Shown here: in pieces, positions 53,915 to 64,000 of the stretch
Layout: each line of letters opens with the position of its first letter
Position numbering within the stretch: position 1 is the stretch's first letter
Assembly (NCBI GenBank): GCA_028023455.1
Contig: JAQFVV010000231.1
Span: 560,001-624,000 of the forward strand
Origin: Epiperipatus broadwayi
Taxonomy: Eukaryota > Onychophora > Udeonychophora > Euonychophora > Peripatidae
Direction of reading: 5' to 3'
DNA length: 64,000 bases
Notes under the pieces: generated by a model
Databases searched by the model: none
The model's input: the letters and a program-made list of their open reading frames with translations, nothing else
What the model was told of the DNA's origin: nothing
Translations under genes and position numbers: made by a program

Positions 53915-54400
53915 TTATTATCAAGTTCTATCTATTGACACAAAGTGTTACATATCTCATTACTGAATATCATCGTAGTCACCTTCAGAGTACTTCTGTT
54001 AGAAAGCAATGCATTAACACCAGTGCCGAGTGCATCCTTCAAAGCAATTTTGGAATTCTTTTTCTGGAATGGCTAATCAAAGCTGCTATCATATTAAACT
54101 TGATATCATCAAAGTGTCTTATTTTCAATATTTCCTTTATCTTCATGTAAAGAAAAAAGTTATTGGAGTTAGGTCAGGTAAGCAGAGAGAGTGTTTCAAT
54201 AGTTTTTTCTTTACTGGCTAAAATACTTCTTTATAAAGTTTCTCTGTCAATGTTTACTTGGTCTGTTATTCCTATCACAGTCAGATGATGATTTTGATAT
54301 ACAATTTGATAAATTTTGCAATGTTTTCACCAGTGCTGTTGTCACTGGCAGCTCTGTCTGCTCTTTAATTGTGACTATCTCTGCTCACAAAAATGTTTAA
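53915..54400 (-). pseudogene. mariner-type transposase remnant with the catalytic core deleted
   Basis: Minus strand: near 54370-54215 the trace YQNHHLTV..ITDQVNIDRETL matches the N-terminal helix-turn-helix region of mariner/SETMAR-type transposases. It then jumps directly (about 54200) to CLPDLTPITFFLYMKIK, the motif around the last catalytic Asp (PDLAP.DFFLFPKLK), and to an end trace FQNCFEGCTRHW and SEGDYDDIQ in shifted frames. The middle, with the first two catalytic Asp, is missing. Terminal repeats were not found. Confidence 0.7.
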
Positions 54401-54728
54401 TTCCTTTTTTCACTGCTGTTTCTTTCAGGTATTATCATTATAAACTGGGAATAATATGTCCCTGATTTACCTTTATATCTGCCAAATTCAACAAGAAATG
54501 TAATGATTTTTTTGCTGCCATGATTCAATATTATCAGCACATATAAACATGCAACAATAATGAATGCCACTCAACAAGACATCACTACATATGACATGAA
54601 ACACAGAAGCAAGACACTAATATACCAAGATTATAATACTTTACAAGATTTTTTGTACATTTCTGTCAATGTGTGCATCGTAAGCAAATTCACAAACTTA
54701 ATTCTCAGCCTACCACCCTCGCTGACAC

Positions 54729-54960
54729 CTCAGGTGGTCTATAATATTGCCTGTCTTGAAAAATATTGTAAATCATCATATTCTGGTGAAATCAGGGCCT
54801 CTTTGTCCACTAGGCTATCCCAACACCCATACTCCTATAATAAAGCACTGGTGGAAACTTCTTATAGTTCAGTTTTTACCTAGTACTGTACATCAGCCAG
54901 TCACGGTTGCCAACCTAGAGATCCAGTGATGGATTGCAGAGAACAACACAATCTCAAAAT
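54729..54960 (+). pseudogene. Probable Penelope-like GIY-YIG fragment
   Basis: The frame 54560-54883 contains QVVYNIACLEKYC, then SYSGEIRASLSTRLSQH, which fits the VVY.I.C...C...Y.GE....L..RL..H order of the Penelope endonuclease. The first 50 codons are not recognisable. Downstream frames decay. It is the third GIY-YIG trace in the window. Confidence 0.45.
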
Positions 54961-54964
54961 GAAG

Positions 54965-55710
54965 ATAAAAAAGGCTTACTTTATCACTAGAGATAGTGAT
55001 GCCATAAATAGAAAAGATTCTTGCTACAAAATATCCAGAAAATGAAATACATAACTATCGCATTTGCATAAATTTACATTGCTCTTAATCAATTTCTTGT
55101 CTAATTACAAAATGGCTATGAATATGAGGGTTCTGACACTTGAAAACACTTAGCCACTTAATTAAATATATATATTAAAATAAAAATAAATAAATATATA
55201 CATTTCTTTATTTGTCTTCAGCTTTGTGTGCTTGTGCGTGTTAACACATTTAATATTTTGCACTTTAGAACAATTAGCCACAAAGTTTAAACTGTTTGCT
55301 CATTTCTCATATTTTGGTAATATATATTGGGTTAAGTCCTTAATAAATTGAGTATTATATGAAGTTGGAGTACAGGAAGTGACGTATCATAGAGTTGTAT
55401 TCCTTGCACACTGAGTTCCAGAGTATGACCTCCTACTGCTACAATAAAACATACAATATTCTTCTTTGACTCCTGCATAATCATCTTATAACATTTGTAG
55501 CAATAATAGCTTCAATTCCTTTATCTTATTTTGAATAATAGTAGCTAAATAAAAGATAAAATGGTTTTTAAATATCCCAACGCTGGATTAAAAAGACTCC
55601 CATGAACTTCCTATAAATAAACAATGATTGAGAAAGCAATGTTCACTAAGTTTACTATTTGCTGGGTGAGGCAAATTTTCAGTGGGTTTTTAATCTTGTT
55701 TTATCCTGTT
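54965..55710. other. Non-coding, nothing recognised
   Basis: No ORF or repeat partner noted. Confidence 0.4.
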
Positions 55711-55714
55711 AGAA

Positions 55715-55895
55715 TAGTTAGATACCCATTTACTGATCAATATTAGATGGTTATCTATATTGTCTATGATCTATCCATTTAATAATATTCTATCCCTGTT
55801 CAATTTCTTTTTTCAAATTTATTAAGCCCAGATTTGAACCCAGGTTATACGTATAACATGCAGATGTATTGCAGCTGCCGGATAAACTCATTTGT
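55715..55895 (-). repeat. tRNA-derived SINE (S2), best copy
   Basis: Minus strand: GGCAGCTGCAATACATC (A-box position, 55863-55880) and ACCTGGGTTCAAATCTGGGC (B box, 55827-55846), followed by a body ending in TAACTATTCTAACAGG. The B box fits the GGTTCRANYCC consensus well. Confidence 0.6.
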
Positions 55896-55909
55896 AATAG
55901 TAATATAGT

Positions 55910-56490
55910 GCTCTATAATGACACACATCTAATATAAAAAAATAAAATTCCTATCTATCTTTTTACCTCTAATCTTATTTTTTTTTGTTTGCTTGAAAGT
56001 AAATAATTTTTAAAAAGATAACAAACAACAAAATATTATTTAACAAAAAAAAAAAAACGAAATTAGGATTTTTCTGTAAATGGTTTACATAATAGCTATT
56101 GTTTTTATAAGCATGCTGACTGAAAAAACGTTAAATGTAAAAAATAATAATAATAATAAAAAACATAAACTAGTTCACTTTTAAGTTAAAACAAAATGCA
56201 AGCAAAGAAAATCGCATCAACAAAAATGACATTAAAAAATGTCCCCAAGATTTTGTTTACAAACGAATAACCTTCTCGTAGTAAAAAAAATAACAAGGTA
56301 ACCAGGCAACCAAGAAAAGGTTTTTCTTTTGATCTTGTTTCTTTATACAGTAATAATGTCTTTAGAATGTTCTTAATTAATTACCGATTTAATTAATCAA
56401 AGATTAGATAATAATTAAAACATTAATACAAAATGTTTGAAGTAAGATACGCTATGTAAATATATACGGTAGAAATATGAAAGAAAGACT
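55910..56490. other. Non-coding, homopolymer-rich
   Basis: T8-10, A12 and AAT-repeat patches. Nothing recognised. Confidence 0.4.
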
Positions 56491-56494
56491 GATA

Positions 56495-56685
56495 TTTAAT
56501 TTATTACGAATACGAACAAGAGAATAGTATATAAACTATTAGGATTATGAGAGAGTAGTACACAATTTGGTAGGATTTTGAGCAAAAGAATAAAATATAT
56601 TTACTAAGATTATGAGCGAGAGAAATGTATATAATTTACTATGATTACGGGTGAGAGAATAGTATATGATTTATGCTAATGATTA
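56495..56685. repeat. Minisatellite, about four units of 45-50 bp
   Basis: Units carry GAGAGAATAGTATATAA or close variants followed by ATTA-GGATTATGAG, starting near 56516, 56550, 56608 and 56650. Imperfect. Confidence 0.6.
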
Positions 56686-56794
56686 AAGCATCATAAAAGT
56701 ATATAATATTTTTCTCGTTAGTGGCAATAGCTATTAAATATTATAATCATATTTTTTGGCCTTAGATTACAGTTAAATTCAACTAACAATCCAG

Positions 56795-56995
56795 AATCTG
56801 GGAACTTCTCTATAACTGATAATAGCTAGACACCGTTTTCCAATCAATACTGGATAGCTCGCTAAGTTATTTATGAGCTGGCTATCTGAAAAACCTGGTT
56901 GCATTATAATTTTTTTTTAAAGTTATCCTATATTGCATCTAAGAGAATAAGCATGAAAGGGAATTGCACCAACTACTATGTTACAAAACCCTCAT
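56795..56995 (+). repeat. S2-like SINE fragment
   Basis: ATAGCTAGACACCGTTTTCC and ATACTGGATAGCTCGCTAAG resemble the S2 body (31520 region). Confidence 0.3.
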
Positions 56996-57004
56996 ATATA
57001 TATA

Positions 57005-57955
57005 TACACACACACAGTTAAAGCAGATCAAAGAATAAAGTACAAAGATATGCATATTAGGAATATCAAAAAGGAATTAAAAACTAAATGCTTAGGTAAA
57101 AAAAAATATACAAAAAGATATTATTAACATAAGAGAAAAAGATAAAAAGCTGAAAATAAGTTCTAAGATACTGTAAAAGGCAGGTTTGAGGAGTATAGAA
57201 TAGATGAGAAAGTTTTATACAGTGTTTTGGAGAAGAAAAGCTGTGATCAACAAAACCTAGATTAAACATAGATAGATCATTCTGAAATGGATTGACAATG
57301 GTGAACCAATGATAGTGATGAGTTAGTTTATCCACCTTCCAGGTCTACAATCTGTATTTTAAATCTAAGTGAAACATTTCCAGAAAACTGAATATCAAAC
57401 AACCAAATAGCTGACTCATAGGTAAACCAGCTACCTATTCAGTTATTGATTGAGAAGTGAATATATAGTTTCTTAGCTAGAAGAAAACTCAAGAATGGAC
57501 ACCATTAAAATGTTCACCAATAAGTTACTAACTAGGTGTATAATATTTTCCTTTTCTTCTATCTTATATGAAGGAATATTCAAAGACTATTGTCACTGGA
57601 TTGGGTTATTTAATACAGTTCTACTATTTACCTTTAGTTCAACTTGTGATAACATAATTATTATCCATTACTCAAATATGAACCAATGTAAACTATTTCT
57701 AAATCAATGTTTTTGTTCTGAAAAGAGGAATATGTATTGATCCAAATGGTTATTTTTAGTATAACATATTATATACATAATTAGGAGTGGGACTCTAGAA
57801 AAAAAAGTATCAGCCAGGCGATGAAGTTATTTTCCTACCTCTTTTTACACTCCTCTTACATAAAATGTTATTACTTATAAGCCTCGATATGTAATGGTGC
57901 AAATTCGCTGCTGTTCACAAGTTATTATAAGGTATGTAAGAATTTTCCATCTCAT
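57005..57955. other. Non-coding, nothing recognised
   Basis: Open stretches at 57084-57335 (minus) and 57495-57740 (plus) have no recognisable domains. Confidence 0.35.
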
Positions 57956-57961
57956 ATAGAA

Positions 57962-58455
57962 TCAACATGAAAAGGAATCACCAGATAACATCACCCTCTG
58001 CTTCATTCTTTCATTCTACAGTGCTACATTTAATAAACCCAAATTCATTGCACTACAGGTATTCCTGTTCCACAATGTATTGTATATTTTCCATTTCTTG
58101 CAAATGCAGCATAAGGAAGAATAGGCCAATAATATCACCCTCTTCTTTCATTCTACAATGTTACATTCAAAGAAAACAAATTCATTCCACTAGATACTGC
58201 TGTTCCACATTGTATTATAAGACCATAAATGTACCTTCCTAATCCATCATAACATCACAGTGAAGAGGAATAGACAGATAATCTCATTCTCTGCTTGGTT
58301 CTTTCATTCTACAGTGCTCCATTTAACAAAACAAATTTACTGCATAATAGTATTACCTCATGGCATTATATGACACATAGCATATCTTCCTCATCTCATG
58401 TTAAGAATAGCGTGAAGAAGAATGAGTAGATAATCTCATCCTCTGCTTGGTTCTT
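57962..58455. repeat. Tandem repeat, unit about 150 bp, just over three copies
   Basis: Units share TTCTTTCATTCTACAGTGCT (58007, 58140, 58302) and a preceding AGATAATCTCATTCTCTGCT-type segment (58276, 58423). Spacing is 133-162 bp and copies have diverged. The ORF spanning 57967-58242 is a translation of this repeat. Confidence 0.7.
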
Positions 58456-58539
58456 TTATTCATTAAAAATTATATAGAACATTGATGCTGTAATTTATTA
58501 CACACACATTTATATATATGTAGTAAATAATTATAGTAT

Positions 58540-59080
58540 TAAATGTTAACATGTAATGTTTTGAGATTAACTCATTCCAACTATTTAAATATAATGAAGT
58601 ATCCCTCTAGTGTCAACAAATGACAATACATTTTAAAGTTAAAAGAGATACTTCTTTAATTTTCTCTCCAATATACCTGAAAAAATATTTACGGTGCCTT
58701 TACTAGACGTGTTTCAATCAATCAATAATTTATTTCTAAATATTTTTAAACCTGTTATCATATATATCTGGCAATTATGAAATCTCTTTTATTTTTTAAC
58801 TTGCCAATAAAGACTGAAATTCTAAAAAATATGTAAATATGTGAAATTTTTAAATGTTAGCTTATTGTAACTGTTTTAAATCTAATTAAATAGCTCTCTA
58901 ATGTCAGCAAATGATAATAGATTTGAAAATTAAAAGATATATCTTCTTAACATTTCCTCCTTCACTATAACTGGAGGATTATCTACAATGCTTTTACTGA
59001 AAGGGATGGAATTTTTAATAAATCACATATTTTTAAACCTGATTGACACACACATATATCTGGCAACTATGAAATAAGTT
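58540..59080. repeat. Tandem duplication, unit about 310 bp
   Basis: 58550-58800 and 58855-59075 align: CTAGTGTCAACAAATGACAA against CTAATGTCAGCAAATGATAA, then TTTTTAAACCTG and ATATATCTGGCAA in both. Confidence 0.65.
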
Positions 59081-59149
59081 TCATATGTATAATATATATG
59101 TAACAATATAATTTCACAGTAGTAAAGCATATGTAACATATGGAGTGAT

Positions 59150-59745
59150 GAAACACATGAAGTGATGAATCTTTGAATGTGATGTGATGCACTGGGACTT
59201 CTCCTTATACGGAGTCAGGAATCTCTCAGCAACAATACCCAGAGAAACCTGTTAGCCACCATACTTTCCCTTTCCATTCCCTACCCTAAGTTTTCCCATA
59301 TCCTGCTCCATCTCATTTCCACACCAAAATCTTTGTCCACTTCATGGCCTTTATATCTACCTCCCCCTTATTTTTCCCCAAACCCAGCATAAAAATCAAT
59401 AACCCACTTTCTGTATAATCACTTTCCTTATATTTATTCTTCCACAACTTTTATTATTTGTATCCTTTCTGCTTTCAAGCATTTACATTCAGTTAACAAA
59501 TGCCTAATATTTTCTATGCTTTCCTTATACAAGTTGCAGACTAATCACCCACATTTTTCCATTTACATGTATAATCCTTTGGTGCTAAAGATCCCATTTG
59601 AGCCTTAAACAGTAATGTGATGTGATGCACTGTGGCTTCTCCTTAAATGAAGTCAGGAATCTCTCAGCATCTATGCCCAGAGAAACCTGTTAGCCACTCT
59701 ACCTTACTTCGATGTGATGTGATGCACTGTGACTTCTCTTTAATG
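59150..59745 (-). pseudogene. LINE 3' ends (copy 2) with extra tail fragments
   Basis: 59190-59605 is the minus-strand equivalent of 1725-2165, including CKL-like knuckle traces and the GGCTAACAGGTTTCTCT 3' part. Two further copies of the last 50-100 bp follow at 59605-59700 and 59705-59745. Each ends in a GTGATGTGATGCACTG-type tail (plus strand), so the family tail is a short CACAT repeat. Confidence 0.7.
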
Positions 59746-59954
59746 ACTCTATTAAAACAGCTTCCTCTGGTATCAAAAATAATCAGGGTACAAATGAAAG
59801 TGTATTGACTTCTTCCTGCTATCCAAACATTTATGTGGATTGTACATTAGAATAATGATGACTTCAAAGATGAATATCAAACCAACTGAGTTATTATTAT
59901 AGCTTCATATGACTCAATTTATATCTAAATTTACAATCCATAGTTAATTTCTAT

Positions 59955-60055
59955 TTATTTTAATGATTTTGTAAATAAACCATCAGATGCCTTCTAGTGA
60001 TCTAAATTTCCGTTTGGATCACTACAAAGAATCTAATGGTTTATTTACAAAATGA
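59955..60055. repeat. Hairpin element, arms about 42 bp
   Basis: GATTTTGTAAATAAACCATC (59964) inverts to GATTTGTTT-like sequence at 60033-60052 (GGTTTATTTACAAAATGATT). The centre is TAAATTTCCGTTT. Confidence 0.75.
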
Positions 60056-60339
60056 TTAAAAATGAATCTACTTTCTTATGCCATTGAAGCTATTATATAT
60101 ATTAGATTAAACCATTAAAACATTATAACTACTATATATATATAAGATCTCATTACCTCGACCGTTGTTACTGGATCTGCATTTAAAATGACTTCTATTT
60201 CAATTTACCTGGAAGAGTTAATTTCTATTTATGTTAATAATTGTTTACGGGAAACATTCTAAGTTTGAAATACCTAAACCCAATAAAATATCCCATGACT
60301 CTATCACATAACTTCAACTTACTAACTGGTGTGTCACAT

Positions 60340-60500
60340 CATATTTTTTTTTTACTTCACACAATCTATACCATTTACGGTAAGCTTAGTAAATAATAGA
60401 TTCAGGATCATAGTGCTTAATAAATCTCTATCCAATGCTGCCCTATCTGATATCCCCACCTAGTTTCCTTATGGTTTCATTAGATAAGATGATTCAGATT
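60340..60500 (-). repeat. R1-type relic
   Basis: Contains ATAAATCTCTATCCAATGCT and GATATCCCCACCTAGTTTCC, matching the diverged R1 form at 12610-12690. No ribozyme core left. Confidence 0.35.
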
Positions 60501-60509
60501 GAAAACATG

Positions 60510-61560
60510 AATATGTTTTTTCAAATTTGGCTGATAACTTGATAGTGAAACAGAAACGTAAATGGTGGCTGACCAAGTAAAAATGGATTAGAGACTAAAG
60601 ATTAAGACACTGCTTCAAGATCCAAAGATCATACATGATAAAATCTACAAATTTGATATTAGTCTGGGGATATGGGAACATTATCTATCAAAGAACGAAG
60701 TCAAAAATGAAATAGAGATTTGGATTGTACATATAGTTTATGTGGAATGGGAGGAAGAGAATTGGTCATTTATTTTTGGAGTGCAGCATTATCAAAAAAA
60801 AAAAAAATGTAGGGAAAATATGAAAAATTCAAAGCAAAAGAAGTAGCTATTTTATGAGTTTCTTGTTTTGTTTGTAACTTTGTATTAAAAATATGATCAT
60901 ATGACAGTGAAACTATCAACACAATGGGATAAGAGAAAAACAGAAATGAATCAGGTTGGAAACATAATTAGTTAATAAAAAGTTAGATGAATTTATTGCA
61001 GTACATAATAGTTTTAGAGGAAGGGAATACTTTGAATGAGTAAAAGGAATTCTGGGCATATAGCCTGTACAAAGTAACACATTTCATTTAAGAAGCCATT
61101 TTGTATCATGTTGTGTGCATGCATGCACACACACTTATACATAGGTACTAATCCTAGCATCAACATTGACTTTTATGATATCCTGTAAAGCTTTAACGCT
61201 TTTGTTAAAGAAATACATAACATTTTCTCATTTCCTTGTTTATATTGCAGCATTTTTTAAGTTCCCCTAACAGAATTTTATGAATTAACCAAATCACATT
61301 TCAATCGTCGAAGTGCGATTTTTTTTTTTTTTTTTTTGAAAGTGTGCACCTATGAAACAAAATATCTTCAACCTTATAAAAGTCCTACTTTATTTAGTGC
61401 AAGCAGATTTTGGAGTGCACTGATCTCAAATGGTACAGTGTCAGCTACTAGGGTCGTCTGCCCAACATTTTGACTTCTCATGAATCCTTGAGCAGTAAAT
61501 TTTGTCATTTGATTGATACTACTAGGCAACAAAATACAGGGTACATTAAGCACATACTAC
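60510..61560. other. Non-coding, nothing recognised
   Basis: A13 at 60797 and T19 at 61319-61337. No repeat partner or credible ORF. Confidence 0.4.
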
Positions 61561-61565
61561 TCTGT

Positions 61566-61682
61566 GCAGTTTGGCGCAATTGGTAAAGCGCCCGACATGG
61601 TATCCGAAGGTCCCAGGATGCATTCTGATGACCGGACTTCTTATAAACTCCTGAGCCATACGCGTATACAGGCTGAGAAAAT
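61566..61682 (+). repeat. tRNA-derived SINE-like (S4), copy 2
   Basis: TTTGGCGCAATTGGTAAAGC (61570-61589) is a good A box region. GAAGGTCCCAGGATGC (61606-61621) sits at B-box distance. The following part CTTCTTATAAACTCCTGAG matches 25680-25705. Confidence 0.45.
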
Positions 61683-61699
61683 CAAATACATATATTGAG

Positions 61700-62525
61700 A
61701 TGAGACATTTAGCAATAAAATAAAAAATTTTCCAATAAAACTTCGATCACAAAACATTAAAAAATTAATATAATTTATATATATATATATGAATAAATGT
61801 CTTCGCTTCTTTTACTTGGATAAACAAATTAAATACATTTTATTTATTTTAAAACCATTATTACATTTAAACATAATAAAACTGCAAAGTAAAATGAAAT
61901 TAATCAATTGGGAGATTATTAACAATATCAAGGTTAACATTTGGATAGACTAAAAACAATAAAATTATTACAGTAATTCCATTATAAGTAAGTCAAACGG
62001 AGAACCGTAAAATCAATATTCTTTATTTGAATAGATTAAGTTTGCGGTGTCCTTGCCGACTAATGTCTATTATTACTTGGATCACTTAATTTAAAAGTAG
62101 GAAGTAATGGAAAAGCCAATCGAAGTAGACTGGAATGAACTATAATTTTCCAAGTCATAAAAATGAATGCCTTTAATTAAAACTTTATTTATTTGATTTT
62201 GTTCAGTAAAAAAACAAATAAATAAATAATATTTTCTGCAAAAATAAATGTAATATATTTATATGAATTATAATATATATATATCACGGATGTAGTCCAT
62301 AACTAACTCAGCAAGCAATCAAATTAGTGGTTGGTAAAAGGGTATCCATAAAACAAAACTGTATCTGTAAATGGCGCCGCTTTCATAAATGGTAAAAAGC
62401 TATCAAACTCCTATGTCCGTAAGCCAATTGTTTACCTTTCACAATATATGTATAGATTTGTGAAATCACTTTAAAATGGCAAACTACCATTTAAAAAAGA
62501 TCAGATGTTATCATTTCACCATGAA
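61700..62525. other. Non-coding, nothing recognised
   Basis: TA runs at 61772-61790 and 62271-62284. No repeat partner. Confidence 0.4.
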
Positions 62526-62529
62526 AAAA

Positions 62530-62930
62530 GAGCAACCTTAGTGCCATCTACTGTAATCTTGAGTAATTAGTAGTTAACTGCATTTTTAAATCCCATCTTC
62601 TAACCAATTTCTACCGTATGCTCTTTGTTAAGGAATCTCTAGATTCAAAACTGGCAATAATGCAACTATGTATCTAGCAATTAAGTTTATCTTCATTTCA
62701 CCAACTAAACTAATAATCTTAAATTTAAATCCGGACTAATGTTTTGAATCCAAGTTACCATGCTTGAATGTTTATATAGCTATGATCCAATTAGGTGTTT
62801 ATTAATTGTGACTGATTTGCCATCTGGCTAGGAATGGTAATAATAAATCAATTTATTCTTGACTCTTGATAAATATATAACAATGCAAAAAGCAGCTTTC
62901 TATTCCAGTGCCACCTATTGTAGACTACTT
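62530..62930. repeat. R3-type end motifs
   Basis: TTAGTGCCATCTACTGTAAT (62538) and AGTGCCACCTATTGTAGA (62909) are two R3-type ends in direct, not inverted, orientation, with GCCATCTGGCTAGG between (62820). Probably separate relics. Confidence 0.35.
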
Positions 62931-63079
62931 GAAATTAGCTTGAATGGTAAAATGAATTTAAAGATGGTTGTTAGATGCATGCTGCATTATATCTAACTTA
63001 GAGCAGCAAACTTCATTTATAGAGACAGAAGTCAGAAACAAGTCTGAGAATAAAGATTTAAACTGGATTTGGTACTTGC

Positions 63080-63510
63080 TGATTGCTCAAACAGGATTAT
63101 TAGCAACAAGGAAATGTAGACATAAATGGAGAAATGTGATTGATTTAGTCTGCAAGTTATGTAAGGAAGACATGGAAAAAAATTAAGGCAACTGCTAATT
63201 GAATGTAAATGCTTACAAGCAGAAAGAATAAAATAATGTTATGGGAAAATAAATATAAACAAAGTGATTATACAGAAAGTGGGGTTTGATGTTGTTTATG
63301 CTGGGTGTGGAAAAACAGAAGGGGGGGGGGCAAGATATAAAGGCCACAGAGTGGACAAAGATGATGTTGTGAAAATGGGATGAAGCAGGATAAAGAATAT
63401 AAGAAAAACAGGGAGGAATGGAAAGGGAAGCTAGGGTGGCTAACAGGTTTCTCTGGGCATACTGGCTAATTTCGATAAAGGAGAAGCCATAGCGCATCGT
63501 ATCACAGTGA
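63080..63510 (+). pseudogene. LINE 3' end (C-terminal zinc-knuckle tail), copy 3
   Basis: The frame 62968-63186 ends with AQTGLLATRKCRHKWRN and CKLCKEDMEKN, the same trace as 1745-1830. A stop interrupts it; a shifted frame continues LLIECKCLQAER. The 3' part GGCTAACAGGTTTCTCTGGG and AAGGAGAAGCCATAGCGCAT is shared with the other copies. A G10 run at 63320 is specific to this copy. Confidence 0.65.
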
Positions 63511-63514
63511 ATGA

Positions 63515-64000
63515 GAGCTGAGGTATTATGTGAGTTATTATTATTATTTGATCATATTAAAGAACCACTTTGCCTAGATTTTATCTTGTTGTAGTTGGAT
63601 AATGTGTACTCAAAAATGTTGTATATATTTTATAAGAGCAATTATACGATATGCAAGGCCATTACATCTCTCTGGTACATATAATATGTTTTTAAAATAC
63701 TCTGTAAACAGTTGTAAGTAAATGGGTAGCCAGTTATTCTTAATTATATGGACATTTCTCAAATGTGTAAAGATGAAAACTGAATAAAGTTTAAATATAA
63801 ATGTATAATTAACCTGCTAAAATTTATTCATATTTTACCAATATTGCTGTTATATTTTTATATAATGAATCAGTCGCAAAAGAGGTCAAAAATGTGAAAC
63901 TATTAAAGTAAATCCTTAACTGACTATTGATTTCGATCTTCATTAACTATACTCCAATGTTTTTATAATAATAAGCAACCTTTTTGAATATACGTAATAA
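63515..64000. other. Non-coding, nothing recognised
   Basis: AT-rich, no repeat partner noted. Confidence 0.4.

Noticed and set aside
54560-54883. Host gene of 107 codons
   Set aside because: The only recognisable part matches a Penelope-type GIY-YIG order, and it directly follows a dead mariner; more likely transposon debris.
63213-63497. 94-codon minus-strand ORF
   Set aside because: Antisense of the LINE 3' end whose plus-strand sequence is conserved in three copies.
1-64000. CRISPR array, operons, riboswitches or bacterial promoters
   Set aside because: Sequence character and content are eukaryotic; repeat spacing shows no regular short repeat-spacer pattern.

Overview
This is AT-rich animal nuclear DNA (roughly 70% A+T by eye). 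I found no host gene that I can name. The combination of decayed non-LTR retrotransposons (including an RTE-like element with a GATGAT tail), Penelope-like elements with GIY-YIG endonuclease remnants, a broken mariner, tRNA-derived SINEs, fold-back elements and long TA/CA microsatellites points to an invertebrate metazoan. A mollusc or other lophotrochozoan is my best guess, held loosely. The only coding-like stretch outside recognisable transposons is a 76-codon ORF at 37721-37951.

Layout. 0-9.5 kb: a dispersed repeat (D1), a LINE 3' end, a tandem pair of R1 repeats (3.2-3.9 kb), SINE relics and fold-back repeats. 9.5-19 kb: a tandem pair of R2 repeats (10.7-11.7 kb), more R1/R2 copies, tRNA-like SINEs, and a three-copy R4 array (17.8-18.9 kb). 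20.5-22.4 kb: a second D1 copy split by a 958-bp MITE with inverted ends. 24.8-29.5 kb: two RTE-like LINE pieces, the larger keeping endonuclease and reverse-transcriptase motifs broken by frameshifts. 30-34 kb: palindromes and R2 copies. 37.7-42.7 kb: the unassigned ORF, an R1 copy, and a second LINE containing a Penelope-like element with inverted terminal repeats. 43-46 kb: R2 copies. 46.6-49.3 kb: a 2.7-kb fold-back element with the same MITE nested in one arm. 49.8-55 kb: Penelope GIY-YIG remnants, SINEs, an inverted R1 pair and the mariner. 55.7-63.5 kb: tandem repeats and LINE 3' ends.

The most interesting feature is that at least three dispersed repeat families (here called R1, R2 and R4) carry what read as type-I hammerhead ribozymes. 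Each has CTGATGA, a stem-II hairpin, GAAA, a very short stem III, an NUH cleavage triplet and a stem I that pairs across an internal loop. R1 and R4 resemble each other in parts; R2 is distinct. Each family occurs at least once as a direct tandem dimer, with predicted cleavage sites 486 (R2), 452 (R1) and 413 (R4) nt apart. That is the architecture of retrozymes: non-autonomous elements that make small circular RNAs. Penelope-like elements, a plausible source of reverse transcriptase for such elements, lie in the same window. All ribozyme calls come from pairing by eye and need folding and cleavage tests.
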